A DNA stretch of 64,000 nt. Source: Serratia symbiotica (lineage in GTDB: Bacteria > Pseudomonadota > Gammaproteobacteria > Enterobacterales > Enterobacteriaceae). Positions 1 to 9,565 of this stretch are shown here, in pieces. How positions within the stretch are numbered: the first letter of the stretch is position 1; each line of letters begins with the position of its first letter. A program made the position numbers and the translations under genes. The notes below the pieces were generated by a model, which had not been told where the DNA came from, made no database searches, and saw nothing but the letters and a program-made list of their open reading frames with translations. Location: the NCBI GenBank assembly GCA_900380265.1, contig LR025083.1:620001-684000 (forward strand), written 5' to 3'.

Positions 1-626
1 AGGTGCAGATGCGCCAAGGCTTCTTCAGTGTACAGCAGGCCTGCCCGTATTGCCACGGGCGTGGGCAGATTATCAACGACCCCTGCAACAAATGCCAAGG
101 TCAGGGTCGGATAGGAAAAGCCAAGACATTGTCGGTAAAAATCCCCGCAGGTGTAGATACTGGAGATCGTATTCGTTTGGCAGGCGAGGGGGAGGCTGGC
201 GAGCATGGATCTTTATCGGGCGATCTGTACGTTCAGGTGCAGATTAAGCCTCACTCGATCTTTGAGCGTGAAGGCAATAATCTATACTGCGAAGTTCCAA
301 TCACCTTTGCTATGGCGGCACTGGGCGGGGAGATTGAAGTGCCGACGCTAAATGGCCGAGTGAAGCTTAAAATACCGGCAGAAACTCAGAGCGCGAAATT
401 ATTCCGTATGCGCGGAAAAGGCATAAAGTCCGTACGCGGTGGAAGCCAAGGCGACCTACTCTGCCGAGTCGTAGTGGAAACCCCGGTTAAGCTAAATGAT
501 AAACAGAAACATTTACTGAAAGAATTGGAAGTCAGCTTCTGTGGTCCTTTGGGTGATAATAACAGCCCGCGTTCAAAGCGTTTTTTGGACGGCGTCAAAA
601 ATTTTTTTGATGAGCTAACTCGGTAA
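1..626 (+). CDS. dnaJ: Chaperone DnaJ (Hsp40), 3' part
   Basis: DnaJ is the J-domain co-chaperone that delivers unfolded clients to DnaK and stimulates its ATPase in the cytosol. The window starts inside the gene, so the J domain and the Gly/Phe linker are not visible. What remains is the end of the zinc-binding region, with two CxxCxGxG-type repeats (CPYCHGRG and CNKCQGQG), then the two beta-barrel client-binding domains and the dimerisation tail ending in FFDELTR. The residues line up with E. coli DnaJ to its last amino acid with no gap or stop, so the gene looks intact. The first two bases complete a Gln codon upstream of the first visible Met, so that Met is not the start. In relatives dnaK lies just upstream. 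Certain call. Confidence 0.97.
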   Translation, partial: VQMRQGFFSVQQACPYCHGRGQIINDPCNKCQGQGRIGKAKTLSVKIPAGVDTGDRIRLAGEGEAGEHGSLSGDLYVQVQIKPHSIFEREGNNLYCEVPITFAMAALGGEIEVPTLNGRVKLKIPAETQSAKLFRMRGKGIKSVRGGSQGDLLCRVVVETPVKLNDKQKHLLKELEVSFCGPLGDNNSPRSKRFLDGVKNFFDELTR

Positions 627-1249
627 TCACCATTGGTACAGGTGAGTTATGAAAAAGATTTTAGCTAGAGGTTTTATTTCTTCTTATTTGTATAAGAAGA
701 TCCACCTCTAACGTAACGTATGTCTGTGTGAAGTTCTCTCCACATAAGAGAACAGAGTAATAACAACTCTCCCGACAGCCCGCGTTCGGAGAACAAGGGT
801 GATATTTCCTCGAGCAGAAAATATTACTCTAAGCGATGTGTTATGCGGCTGAGCCGCTCATGAGCGTATAGTGCATTACTTTAAATAGCCCTGATCATCT
901 ATTAATATCTACAATTCAGGCTATCGGGTAGGTGTTTCTTAAGTTCTAATTCTGCTTAAGCATTAGCAGATGGTGCTGTAATAACGCCGCCCGCGCAACG
1001 GTTTATTCGTAGGTCAGACTTATTGTCAAGCTCGATTATTTCTCAGGCCTGAATGCCTTAAGCATATATCTGATTCAATCTCTTTTCACTGATATTTATT
1101 AGTGCTTTCTTGATAGAAAGAACCGTATGTTAGTACACTACTATATATGGAGAATATTATATATGTACGCTGTACTGAGCGTATCGACTAAATATTGGCA
1201 GGATTGTAATTAAAGCAATTACATTGCTCTTCCTGGAAAAGAGATTGAG
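627..1249. other. Non-coding stretch between dnaJ and rpsT
   Basis: About 620 bases with no open frame that I recognise. In E. coli this interval holds nhaA/nhaR and insertion sequences; I see no readable relic of them. It contains a short perfect palindrome (GCGGCT/AGCCGC at 845-857) without a T-tract. Nothing else can be supported. Confidence 0.6.
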
Positions 1250-1272
1250 GAAACCGGCATAAACCGGTTTTT
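1250..1272. terminator. Likely bidirectional terminator after rpsT
   Basis: AACCGG (1252-1257) and CCGGTT (1264-1269) form a 6-bp stem with a 6-base loop. A run of five T follows on the plus side; on the minus side, the direction of rpsT, the stem is followed only by TTT. It lies about 20 bases past the rpsT stop codon, where a terminator is expected. Confidence 0.5.
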
Positions 1273-1290
1273 AAAGTAAAAACCTGATGC

Positions 1291-1554
1291 TTAGTGCATT
1301 GAATTGATACGCATCGCTAGGTTTGACTTATGACGCGCTGCTTTATTTTTATGGAACAGGCCTTTAGTCGCCTGGCGGTCAATAAGAGGTTGCATTACAG
1401 AGAATGCAGTTTGTGCTGTTTCTTTGTCGCCTTCTGCGATAGCAGCATCAACCTTCTTGATAAAGGTGCGAACCATCGAGCGACGGCTGGCATTATGCTT
1501 GCGCCGCTTCTCAGACTGTATAGCGCGTTTCTTAGCTGATTTAATATTAGCCAA
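1291..1554 (-). CDS. rpsT: 30S ribosomal protein S20
   Basis: S20 is a primary 16S rRNA-binding protein of the small subunit. The 87-residue product is highly basic, begins [15 protein letters not shown] and keeps the [15 protein letters not shown] and [13 protein letters not shown] segments of the enterobacterial protein; the length is identical to that of E. coli. The start codon is TTG (1554-1552) with AGGAG just upstream. The UUG start is also used in E. coli, where it is known to be linked to autogenous translational control, so I keep it rather than seek an ATG. The gene is divergent from ribF, as in E. coli. Certain call. Confidence 0.97.
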   Translation of the reverse strand: MANIKSAKKRAIQSEKRRKHNASRRSMVRTFIKKVDAAIAEGDKETAQTAFSVMQPLIDRQATKGLFHKNKAARHKSNLAMRINSMH

Positions 1555-1939
1555 GGTCTAACTCCTAAATATATTCTGTTGAGGACAATCAAAAGGTTGG
1601 AAAATACCTGGTTTTAACTTTTTGTTGTCAATGGAAGTTACAAATAAATGCTGCTTGTAAGGGCGCTATGTGCTACGGTTGACAGGTTCTCATTTTAACA
1701 GCCTTAAGAATTAGAATACAGGAATTTCGCGGAAATTCGCTGAGGATTTACTAAAATGAGTATTAGTTTCTAGATAAAGATGGTTTCTTTTTAAAAAAAC
1801 GTAATCATTTTTGGGTAAGCCGTTTCACCCACAGATAATCTCCGGTATTGTATGTCGGTTACAATTAGCACCAATAGCAGGTTAACGTTGTTGACTAAAC
1901 AACGTATAGTACGAGAATTTCTATTTGGTTGAGTCAGCT
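1555..1939. other. Divergent rpsT/ribF intergenic region
   Basis: About 385 bases between the divergent rpsT and ribF starts. It must carry the promoters of both units; I can see AT-rich stretches but cannot name a -35/-10 pair with confidence. No coding potential is seen. Confidence 0.5.
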
Positions 1940-2878
1940 ATGGAGCTAATTCGTGGCATCCACAATATCAAGCCGCGCCACCATGGGTGCGTGCTCACCA
2001 TCGGTAATTTTGACGGAGTACATCGAGGGCATCAGGCAGTGCTCGAGCAACTCAAGCAAGAAGGGCAACGCCTTGGTTTACCTGCCATGGTGATGTTCTT
2101 TGAGCCGCAGCCGTTGGAAATGTTCGCAAAAGATCAGGCACCTGCTCGGATTACGAGTTTGCGTGATAAGGTAAAATACCTTGCCCCTGCCTGCGTAGAC
2201 TATCTACTCTGTGTTAAGTTTAATCCACGTTTAGCTGCCAACACCCCACAGGACTTTATCGCTGAATTGCTCGTAGAAAAACTAGGCATGAAGTTATTGA
2301 TAGTCGGAGATGATTTTCGTTTTGGTGAAGGTGGCCAGGGCGATTTTAAATTATTAAAGCAGACTGGGAAACAATACGGCTTTCAACTAGTCAGAGCATC
2401 GACTTTCTATGAAGGTAAGCGGCGCATCAGCAGCACTGCCATTCGCCATGCCTTGGATGAAGAGGCTTTCCCGTTAGCAGAAAATTTGCTAGGTCATCCC
2501 TATAGTATTTCTGGCCGAGTGGTGCACGGTGATGCACTGGGCCGAACGATTGGGTTTCCTACCGCAAATCTACCGCTGAAATGCCTAGTTGCGCCTGTGC
2601 AAGGCGTCTATGTGGTCAAGGTTTACGGTCTGGGTGTCAAACCGCTTCCAGGCCTTGCTAATATTGGCACACGACCGACCTTTGATGGTATGTATCAAAA
2701 GCTAGAAGTCCATCTTCTTGATGTTAGAATGGATCTTTATAAACGTCATATCAATGTGGTTTTCTGTATGAAAATACGTAATGAACAGCGTTTTTCCTCG
2801 CTAGATGAGCTGAAGCAGCAAATCGGCGATGATGTAGTGATAGCACGGGCATTCTTCGGGGTAAAAGCACTAGTTTAA
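1940..2878 (+). CDS. ribF: Bifunctional riboflavin kinase / FAD synthetase
   Basis: RibF phosphorylates riboflavin to FMN and then adenylylates FMN to FAD. The N-terminal nucleotidyl-transferase domain carries the GNFDGVHRGH motif near residue 25 and the ISSTAIR motif near 160; the C-terminal kinase domain carries GRTIGFPTAN near 205 and NIGTRPTF near 245. The product is 312 residues, against 313 in E. coli. I chose the ATG at 1940 because the E. coli protein begins at the matching MKLIRGIHN position; the in-frame TTG at 1925 would add five residues that the family lacks. It heads the ribF-ileS-lspA-(fkpB)-ispH cluster and supplies cofactor from the riboflavin made by RibD and RibH elsewhere in the window. 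Confidence 0.96.
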   Translation: MELIRGIHNIKPRHHGCVLTIGNFDGVHRGHQAVLEQLKQEGQRLGLPAMVMFFEPQPLEMFAKDQAPARITSLRDKVKYLAPACVDYLLCVKFNPRLAANTPQDFIAELLVEKLGMKLLIVGDDFRFGEGGQGDFKLLKQTGKQYGFQLVRASTFYEGKRRISSTAIRHALDEEAFPLAENLLGHPYSISGRVVHGDALGRTIGFPTANLPLKCLVAPVQGVYVVKVYGLGVKPLPGLANIGTRPTFDGMYQKLEVHLLDVRMDLYKRHINVVFCMKIRNEQRFSSLDELKQQIGDDVVIARAFFGVKALV

Positions 2879-3068
2879 TTTTTGCTCTAATTAACTAACA
2901 TTCAGTCAGTTATCTAACTAAGAGATTTGCCTAAACAGATTGAATTCTGCTTGTATTCGCTCCGTACGACATGCGGTTCAGATTATGGGCCCAATAATAT
3001 AGAGCAAGTAAAGCAAGATTTTACTTACAAGATAACCAGTAAATAGCCAAAAACGGAACGACAATCTC

Positions 3069-5885
3069 ATGACTGACTACAAGAATACCCTAAACTTGCC
3101 AGACACAGGGTTTCCAATGCGCGCCGATCTAGCCAATCGCGAGCCAGATATGCTGCAACGTTGGTATGAACATGACCTGTATGGGATGATCCGTGCTGCT
3201 AAAAAAGGCAAAAAACCCTTTATTTTGCATGATGGCCCCCCGTATGCGAACGGCAGTATCCACATTGGTCACGCGGTTAATAAAATTCTTAAAGACATTA
3301 TCATTAAGGCGAAAGGCTTAGCTGGGTTCGATGCACCCTACATCCCAGGCTGGGACTGCCATGGCTTGCCGATTGAGTTAAAAGTCGAGCAGCTGCACGG
3401 GAAACCTGGTAAAAATCTTAGCGCATCTGCGTTCCGACAAAAATGCCGTGAATACGCCGCCGAACAGGTTAAAGGCCAGAAGAAGGATTTCATGCGGCTA
3501 GGTGTTTTGGGCGAGTGGGAACACCCATACCTGACTATGGACTTCAAAACCGAAGCCAACAATATCCGTGTCCTGGGGAAAGTCATCAGCAACGGCCACT
3601 TATTTAAAGGCGCCAAGCCAGTGCATTGGTGTACTGATTGTTGCTCTTCACTGTCGGAAGCGGAAGTAGAATACTATAAGAAAATTTCTCCGTCGATCGA
3701 CGTGGAGTTTCCAGTGATTGATACTGCTGCGGTCGCAGCCAAGTTTAATGTGAGTAACTTGAGAAGCTCCATATCTCTGGTAATCTGGACTACAAGCCCA
3801 TGGACGCTTCCCGCTAGCCGAGCCATCTCCCTGCATCCGGATTTCACCTACCAACTAGTGCAAGCTAATGGTAAGTGTTTGATCCTGGTGGCCGAACTAC
3901 TGCAAAGTGTAATGAACCGCGCTAGCATCACCGGATGGACAGTGTTGGGTAGCTGTAAAGGTGCCGATTTAGCATGGTTGCGTTTTCAGCATCCGTTCAT
4001 GAGTTTTGACGTGCCAGCGATCCCAGGTGAGCATGTGACGCTAAGTGCTGGTACTGGTGCTGTACATACTGCTGGTGGCCATGGGCCGGACGACTTTATT
4101 ATTAGCCAGAAATATGGATTAGAGATTTCTAATCCAGTGGACCAAAACGGTTGTTACCTAACAGGCACTCACCCCCTTCTGGATGGTAAGTTTGTGTTCA
4201 AAGCTAATGATAAGATTGTTGAATTGATCTGTGAAAAAGGGTTGTTGCTACATGGGGAGAAAATAATGCATAGCTACCCTTGCTGCTGGCGTCATAAAAC
4301 GCCGGTAATCTTCCGTGCCACACCGCAATGGTTTATCAGTATGGAAAAACAAGGACTCCGCCAGAAGGCCCTAGCAGAGATCAAAAGTGTTCTCTTGATG
4401 CCAATATGGGGGGGTAGGCGCATTCAAAACATGGTCGCTAACCGCCCGGACTGGTGTATTTCTCGCCAGCGTACATGGGGAGTACCGATGCCATTATGGG
4501 TACATAAACACACCAAGCAGTTGCACCCACGTAGCGTAGAACTGATAGAAGAAGTCGCTACGCGTGTCGAGCAGGGAGGTATTCAGGCGTGGTGGGATTG
4601 TGACGAAGCCGATATCCTCGGTGCCGATGCCACTGATTACCAGAAAATATCGGACACCTTGGATATATGGTTTGACTCTGGCTCGACGCATGCGTCGGTG
4701 GTAGACGTGCGGCCTGAGTTTTATGGACACAGCGCCGATATGTATCTAGAAGGATCTGACCAACATCGCGGTTGGTTTATGTCATCGCTAATGATTTCCA
4801 TTGCAATACAAGGGAAAGCACCTTACAGAGAAGTATTAACTCACGGTTTTATACTTGATGGTCACGGACGCAAGATGTCCAAGTCGATCGGCAACACCGT
4901 TAGTCCGCAACAGGTTATGAAAACACTTGGTGCTGACATTCTGCGTTTGTGGGTCGCATCTACTGATTACACTAGCGATATCGCGGTATCTGATGAGATA
5001 CTCAATCGCACCTCTGATTCTTATCGACGTATCCGCAACACCGTTCGGTTCCTACTGGCTAATTTAAACGGGTTTAAGCCTAGTACTGATTGCGTGGAGC
5101 CTAAAGAGATGGTGGTGTTAGATCGCTGGGCGGTTGGTCGTGCGCTGGCAGCACAGGTAGATATTACACAAGCTTATGCAACTTACAGTCTTCATGACGT
5201 AGTGAAACGGATGATGCAATTCTGCTCGATTGAAATGGGCTCTTTTTATTTAGATATTATCAAAGATCGTCAGTACACCGCCAAACGGGAAAGTGTCGCC
5301 CGTCGTAGTTGCCAGACCGCGCTATACCACATTTCAGAAGCGCTGGTGCGCTGGATGGCACCGATTATGCCATTCACTGCTGATGAAGCCTGGACCTTTC
5401 TGCCAGGTAAGCGATCGCAGTATGTATTTACTGAAGAATGGTACACGGGCCTATTTCCCCTTTCGAAAGACGAAAAAATGGACGATTCTTTCTGGGATAA
5501 GTTGCTAAAGAGGCGAAGCGAGGTAAATAAGATACTAGAGAAAGCCCGTACCGACAAACGCCTCGGAAGCACCCTGGAGGCGGCTGTGATACTGTACGCA
5601 GACAGCGAACAGGCAGAGCAGCTGAAGAGCCTGCAAAATGAACTGCACTTTCTGCTATTAACGTCTTCTGCGCATGTTGAAGATTTCGCTGATGCTCCAG
5701 TAGATGTTCAGACTACTGAATTATTTAAGGGCCTCAAAATTGCTGTCAGTACCGCTGAAGGTGAAAAATGCCCGCGGTGCTGGCACTATACGACCAATAT
5801 TGGTTTGGTGGCGGAATATACTGACATCTGTTTACGGTGTGTTACTAACATAGCCGGCGAAGGCGAAAAGCGTAGCTATGTGTGA
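3069..5885 (+). CDS. ileS: Isoleucyl-tRNA synthetase
   Basis: This class I aminoacyl-tRNA synthetase charges tRNA-Ile. The 938 residues match the E. coli length (938). Visible are the HIGH-type signature (SIHIGH, about residues 63-68) in [16 protein letters not shown], the CP1 editing domain with the [13 protein letters not shown] stretch, the KMSKS loop (KMSKSIGN, about 602-609), and a C-terminal zinc knuckle of two CxxC pairs (CPRC and CLRC). The frame is uninterrupted. It lies 190 bases after ribF, a wider gap than in E. coli, and is followed within 18 bases by lspA, with which it is probably co-transcribed. Certain call. Confidence 0.98.
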   Translation: MTDYKNTLNLPDTGFPMRADLANREPDMLQRWYEHDLYGMIRAAKKGKKPFILHDGPPYANGSIHIGHAVNKILKDIIIKAKGLAGFDAPYIPGWDCHGLPIELKVEQLHGKPGKNLSASAFRQKCREYAAEQVKGQKKDFMRLGVLGEWEHPYLTMDFKTEANNIRVLGKVISNGHLFKGAKPVHWCTDCCSSLSEAEVEYYKKISPSIDVEFPVIDTAAVAAKFNVSNLRSSISLVIWTTSPWTLPASRAISLHPDFTYQLVQANGKCLILVAELLQSVMNRASITGWTVLGSCKGADLAWLRFQHPFMSFDVPAIPGEHVTLSAGTGAVHTAGGHGPDDFIISQKYGLEISNPVDQNGCYLTGTHPLLDGKFVFKANDKIVELICEKGLLLHGEKIMHSYPCCWRHKTPVIFRATPQWFISMEKQGLRQKALAEIKSVLLMPIWGGRRIQNMVANRPDWCISRQRTWGVPMPLWVHKHTKQLHPRSVELIEEVATRVEQGGIQAWWDCDEADILGADATDYQKISDTLDIWFDSGSTHASVVDVRPEFYGHSADMYLEGSDQHRGWFMSSLMISIAIQGKAPYREVLTHGFILDGHGRKMSKSIGNTVSPQQVMKTLGADILRLWVASTDYTSDIAVSDEILNRTSDSYRRIRNTVRFLLANLNGFKPSTDCVEPKEMVVLDRWAVGRALAAQVDITQAYATYSLHDVVKRMMQFCSIEMGSFYLDIIKDRQYTAKRESVARRSCQTALYHISEALVRWMAPIMPFTADEAWTFLPGKRSQYVFTEEWYTGLFPLSKDEKMDDSFWDKLLKRRSEVNKILEKARTDKRLGSTLEAAVILYADSEQAEQLKSLQNELHFLLLTSSAHVEDFADAPVDVQTTELFKGLKIAVSTAEGEKCPRCWHYTTNIGLVAEYTDICLRCVTNIAGEGEKRSYV

Positions 5886-5903
5886 GGTGAGGCTTGATAC
5901 CAG

Positions 5904-6413
5904 GTGAGTAGATTAATTAGCGCGACTGGCTTACGCTGGTTCTGGGTGGCAGTCATAGTACTAGTGTTAGATTTAGTGAGTAAGCAGTGGGTGCTTAGTT
6001 GTTTGCCACTAGGCCAGTCCAAACCGTTTATGCCATGGTTCAATTTTTTCTATGTTCGTAATTACGGTGCTGCATTTAGCTTCCTGGCCGAGTGTGCTGG
6101 CTGGCAGCGCTGGCTATGTACTGTTAGCGCTTGCGCTGTCGTGGTGGTATTGCTTTTGATGATGTATCGCACTTGCGCAAAAAAAAAGATAAACAATATC
6201 TCTTATTCTTTCATAATAGGCGGCGCACTCGGCAACCTATCCGATCGTCTGTGTGACGGTTTTGTGATTGATTTTATTGACTTTTACATTGGTAACTGGC
6301 ATTACCCAACTTTTAACCTGGCAGATAGCTTTATTTGCGTGGGGTCAGTGATGATTGTATTAGAACATTTTATGTCACCACTCAACAAAGGAGAGAAGAA
6401 GAAAGGTGAGTAA
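5904..6413 (+). CDS. lspA: Lipoprotein signal peptidase (signal peptidase II)
   Basis: LspA is an inner-membrane aspartyl protease that removes signal peptides from diacylglyceryl-modified prolipoproteins. Four membrane segments are visible. The catalytic aspartates lie in GGALGNLSDRL and FNLADS, and the conserved NYGAAFSFLA stretch is present. The protein has 169 residues, against 164 in E. coli; the extra residues are a Lys-rich C-terminal tail. It starts at GTG 5904, preceded by a short purine-rich stretch. Its substrates here would include CyoA, which has a lipobox. It sits between ileS and the fkpB fossil. Confidence 0.95.
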   Translation: MSRLISATGLRWFWVAVIVLVLDLVSKQWVLSCLPLGQSKPFMPWFNFFYVRNYGAAFSFLAECAGWQRWLCTVSACAVVVVLLLMMYRTCAKKKINNISYSFIIGGALGNLSDRLCDGFVIDFIDFYIGNWHYPTFNLADSFICVGSVMIVLEHFMSPLNKGEKKKGE

Positions 6414-6414
6414 T

Positions 6415-6835
6415 ATGTCTTTTTTGGCTATTGATAGAGTGCAATATTTCTTTATTTTACACTGATAGTGGCATGCCGCTCTCCTTAATTCTAAACTCAG
6501 TACCGTTAACAAGCACTGTTTAGCGTGGTTTAATGCAAGATGGTAAGTACTATTAAAAGATAAATTGCTCTGTTTTCAGGTAGTTGATACATGCTCTGGC
6601 ACTTTAGCAACCCTTCTATCTGCTTGAGAAGATAGTCCGAATTTCACCAAGTTTTTACCTCGTCTCTTTGCGGGAATATTCATACTGCTAATAGTGCTGC
6701 CACGCTTTTTAGCGCTATGCATAGCAGTGCATCTTAGTATGCAGGCCGCGCAGCGTTGGAAGATTCGTTTAGTGTTAATTTTCAATACCTACTTCCAGGC
6801 CATCCTGGCGACTCTTAATATTAAAACACTGACGC
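6415..6835 (+). pseudogene. fkpB: fkpB (SlpA-type FKBP peptidyl-prolyl isomerase) fossil
   Basis: The E. coli order lspA-fkpB-ispH predicts fkpB here. An ATG with a ribosome-binding site follows the lspA stop directly, but the frame hits stops within about 15 codons. Scattered in different frames are stretches that match FkpB in order: VQYFFILH (for VLVHFTLKL), ISPSFYLVSLREY (for PSPDLIQYFSRREF), TLFSAMHSS (for MLFTAMDGS) and EDSFSVNFQYLLPG (for GDSITVDFNHPLAG). The matches need several frame changes and cross stop codons, so the gene is dead. Its promoter or leader may still serve ispH. Confidence 0.7.
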
Positions 6836-6859
6836 TCAATACATAGTAGGAGGTGTTGT

Positions 6860-7834
6860 ATGCAAATATTGTTGGCTAATCCACGCGGCTTCTGCGCAGG
6901 TGTCGATCGTGCGATCAGCATTGTTGAGCGTGCTTTGGAGTTATATGGCATACCCATTTATGTGCGGCATGAAGTAGTGCATAACTTCTATGTGGTTGCC
7001 CGCCTCCGTGAACAAGGCGCGATCTTTATTGAAGAGATATCCGAAGTGCCGGACGGGGCGATTCTTATCTTTTCAGCCCATGGGGTATCTCAGGCAGTGC
7101 ACAAAGAAGCCAAGGAGCGTGATTTAACTATGGTTTTTAACGCCACTTGCCCGCTGGTGACCAAGGTGCATATGGAAGTGGCACGTGCCAGCCGTCGTGG
7201 TATTGAGGCTATCTTGATTGGGCATGCAGGGCATCCAGAAGTTGAAGGCACCATGGGTCAATACAGTAACCCACAAGGCGGTATGTATTTAGTAGAATCG
7301 TTAAAAGATGTGTGGCAGTTGCAGGTGAAAAATGAAAACAATTTGTGTTTTATGACCCAGACTACGTTATCGGTTGACGATACCTCAGAAATAATTGAAG
7401 CGCTACGTCAGCGTTTTCTTAGCATCGTCGGGCCCCGTAAGGATGACCTCTGTTACGCTACTACTAACCGACAGGAAGCCGTGCGTAATCTAGCTGATTA
7501 TGTGGATGTGGTCTTGGTGGTCGGATCGAAGAACTCATCTAACTCTAACCGTCTAGCAGAACTGGCACAGCGCCTCAGGAAACCCACCTATCTGATAGAC
7601 TGTGCGTCCGATATTCAGGAAGACTGGCTTAGTCAGGTCAAGAATATCGGCGTTACAGCTGGCGCTTCTGCCCCCGATGTACTGGTTCAGGAAGTGATTA
7701 GTCGCCTGAAGTTGTTGGGCGGTCAAGAGGTGCATGAAATGAAGGGGCGTGAAGAAAAAATAGTGTTTGAACTACCTAAAGAGTTGCGTGTAGATATAAG
7801 GTGCTCTGATTGGGTTGCTGAACGCTGGATATAA
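6860..7834 (+). CDS. ispH: 4-hydroxy-3-methylbut-2-enyl diphosphate reductase
   Basis: IspH is the iron-sulfur enzyme of the last step of the MEP pathway, making IPP and DMAPP. The three cluster-binding cysteines are in GFCAGVD (about residue 12), NATCPLVTK (about 97) and [11 protein letters not shown] (about 198); the [23 protein letters not shown] and [12 protein letters not shown] motifs are all present. The product is 324 residues, against 316 in E. coli; the excess is one residue before NATC and an altered C-terminal tail ([11 protein letters not shown] in place of a short REVD end), suggesting a small 3' frameshift past the last needed residue. AGGAGG lies just upstream of the ATG. It belongs with dxs and ispA in this window. 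Confidence 0.96.
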   Translation: MQILLANPRGFCAGVDRAISIVERALELYGIPIYVRHEVVHNFYVVARLREQGAIFIEEISEVPDGAILIFSAHGVSQAVHKEAKERDLTMVFNATCPLVTKVHMEVARASRRGIEAILIGHAGHPEVEGTMGQYSNPQGGMYLVESLKDVWQLQVKNENNLCFMTQTTLSVDDTSEIIEALRQRFLSIVGPRKDDLCYATTNRQEAVRNLADYVDVVLVVGSKNSSNSNRLAELAQRLRKPTYLIDCASDIQEDWLSQVKNIGVTAGASAPDVLVQEVISRLKLLGGQEVHEMKGREEKIVFELPKELRVDIRCSDWVAERWI

Positions 7835-9349
7835 CCCAATTTAGATGTTTTATATGTCATTATATGATTAGCGGATTTTCCTCATGCTCTTCGAGAACAC
7901 TAGGATTTATGAATAAAAATTCCTCTAAAGGTTATGAAATTTATGTAAAAGAACTACTCGAATATGTTAGAAACATTATTTCTAGTCTATTCACTGAGTC
8001 AAATAAATTCTATAATGCTTAAATTCTATTTAAATATGGCTACATATTCTGTTTCTAAGATAAATAAATCATGCTGTTGAAAACACAACGACGGCATGGA
8101 TAAGGATATATTTGTATTACGACAACACTTAGATATTGGCGATCTTGATGTTAGTTTTTTATAAATAGCTAAAAAATATATTTTTAATTAATTTAATTAT
8201 TATATTATATACCATATAGCTAAGATAGCGATAGTTAGTTATATTAATTGTGCTTCAATTGTTTTATTATTCATATTATGTTAATATTGAGTATCTAATA
8301 AATATTAGATATTATTGCCTTGATATGCCGTACAGCATATTATATGAAGTATCTTAATGCCAAAGAAGTGAATGAATTAATTGGTATAGGTCTTTCCAAA
8401 CAAGGAGATCTGTAATCCTTGAAAATTTAGTGATTGTTTCTAGTGTTATCCAATGAAGTATTGCCGATATTCAATCACTCAATAAATTTATTAAATATAA
8501 AAATAAATTATCTATAGCATGTAACTGCTTTTTAGCAAAATAAATAATAGTTGTTTTATTAAGTCTATCGTAGAATATAATGAGAAGCTTCTTAACTAAA
8601 TCTTAAAAGCTAGCCACGGCTACTGAGCTATTAAGTAATATGCGTAAGAATATCTACCATTCAGCAAATATTATCATTTAATTATATGAACGGTACTCAC
8701 CAGAAAAAGTGGTGAGCTTATAAGTGGAACTCTCATAACCTTGCACTAAGAAGTTTTCTATAACACTACGGTTTCCCGATAGCTCAATTTTGCTATGCGG
8801 CAAGAAGCCGATGTGAGAATACAGTTACTGAAACGTGCAGTAAATATGAGTGATAAATGAGAGTTGTTATAAATATTATACGTGTTTTAGTGCTATGCAT
8901 ATAACTTGCTGTCCGCCTAAAGATGAGCAGACAAACCCGTTTCTTGAAATGAGTATGCTAAAATTAACTAAAAGCTAACTGATTTAGAAAGTTATGAAAA
9001 ATGTTATACAGCCATCATGTCGAAAGCAGATGCAAATCGGTTATACGGAGTAAAACATCAATATCCGCTTAGGCTACCAAGCCACTCGTCTATCGAACAT
9101 TTCTACTGCGATCGAGTGAAATAAAGCGAATAAAATTACACTATTGGCGGGTTTGACTGTTTTGTTGGTTCTACATAGTTAAAAAGCTTTTGGTTCAACC
9201 ATAAACGTAGTGTATCTAATGTAGCACGCGCTATTACTCAAAGAGATACATAAAGGCTACAGTTTTTAAAAAGGGATAAGCCAGAACTGCTAATTGCAAG
9301 GTTACGCAGTAACTAATTTTTGGCCGATTAGTTTATCCATGATTAACTA

Positions 9350-9565
9350 TTAGATGATCGTGCACTTTTGTTAGTAAGTCTTATCGATGACTTTAAACTC
9401 GATGAGTTAGGGATTGAGGTAAATTTTCCCTGCTAGCTAGTCGAGCAAGAGGGCCCTGGCACAGCTATCCAGCAGGCTGGTAAGCCATATGCAATATGGT
9501 ATGTTAATGAAGCATTATATATTAGTAACAAATTAATAGATTGGATTTATAAATCAGCTATTTAG
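9350..9565 (+). pseudogene. Unidentified gene relic
   Basis: One frame of 72 codons has a single internal stop (after the Pro-Cys at about codon 26) and then reads VEQEGPGTAIQQAGKPYAI followed by WYVNEALYISNKLIDWIYK to a terminal TAG. The composition (Gly-Pro, Trp, Tyr, acidic residues) looks more like a protein than the surrounding DNA translated at random. I do not recognise the family and give no function. Confidence 0.3.
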
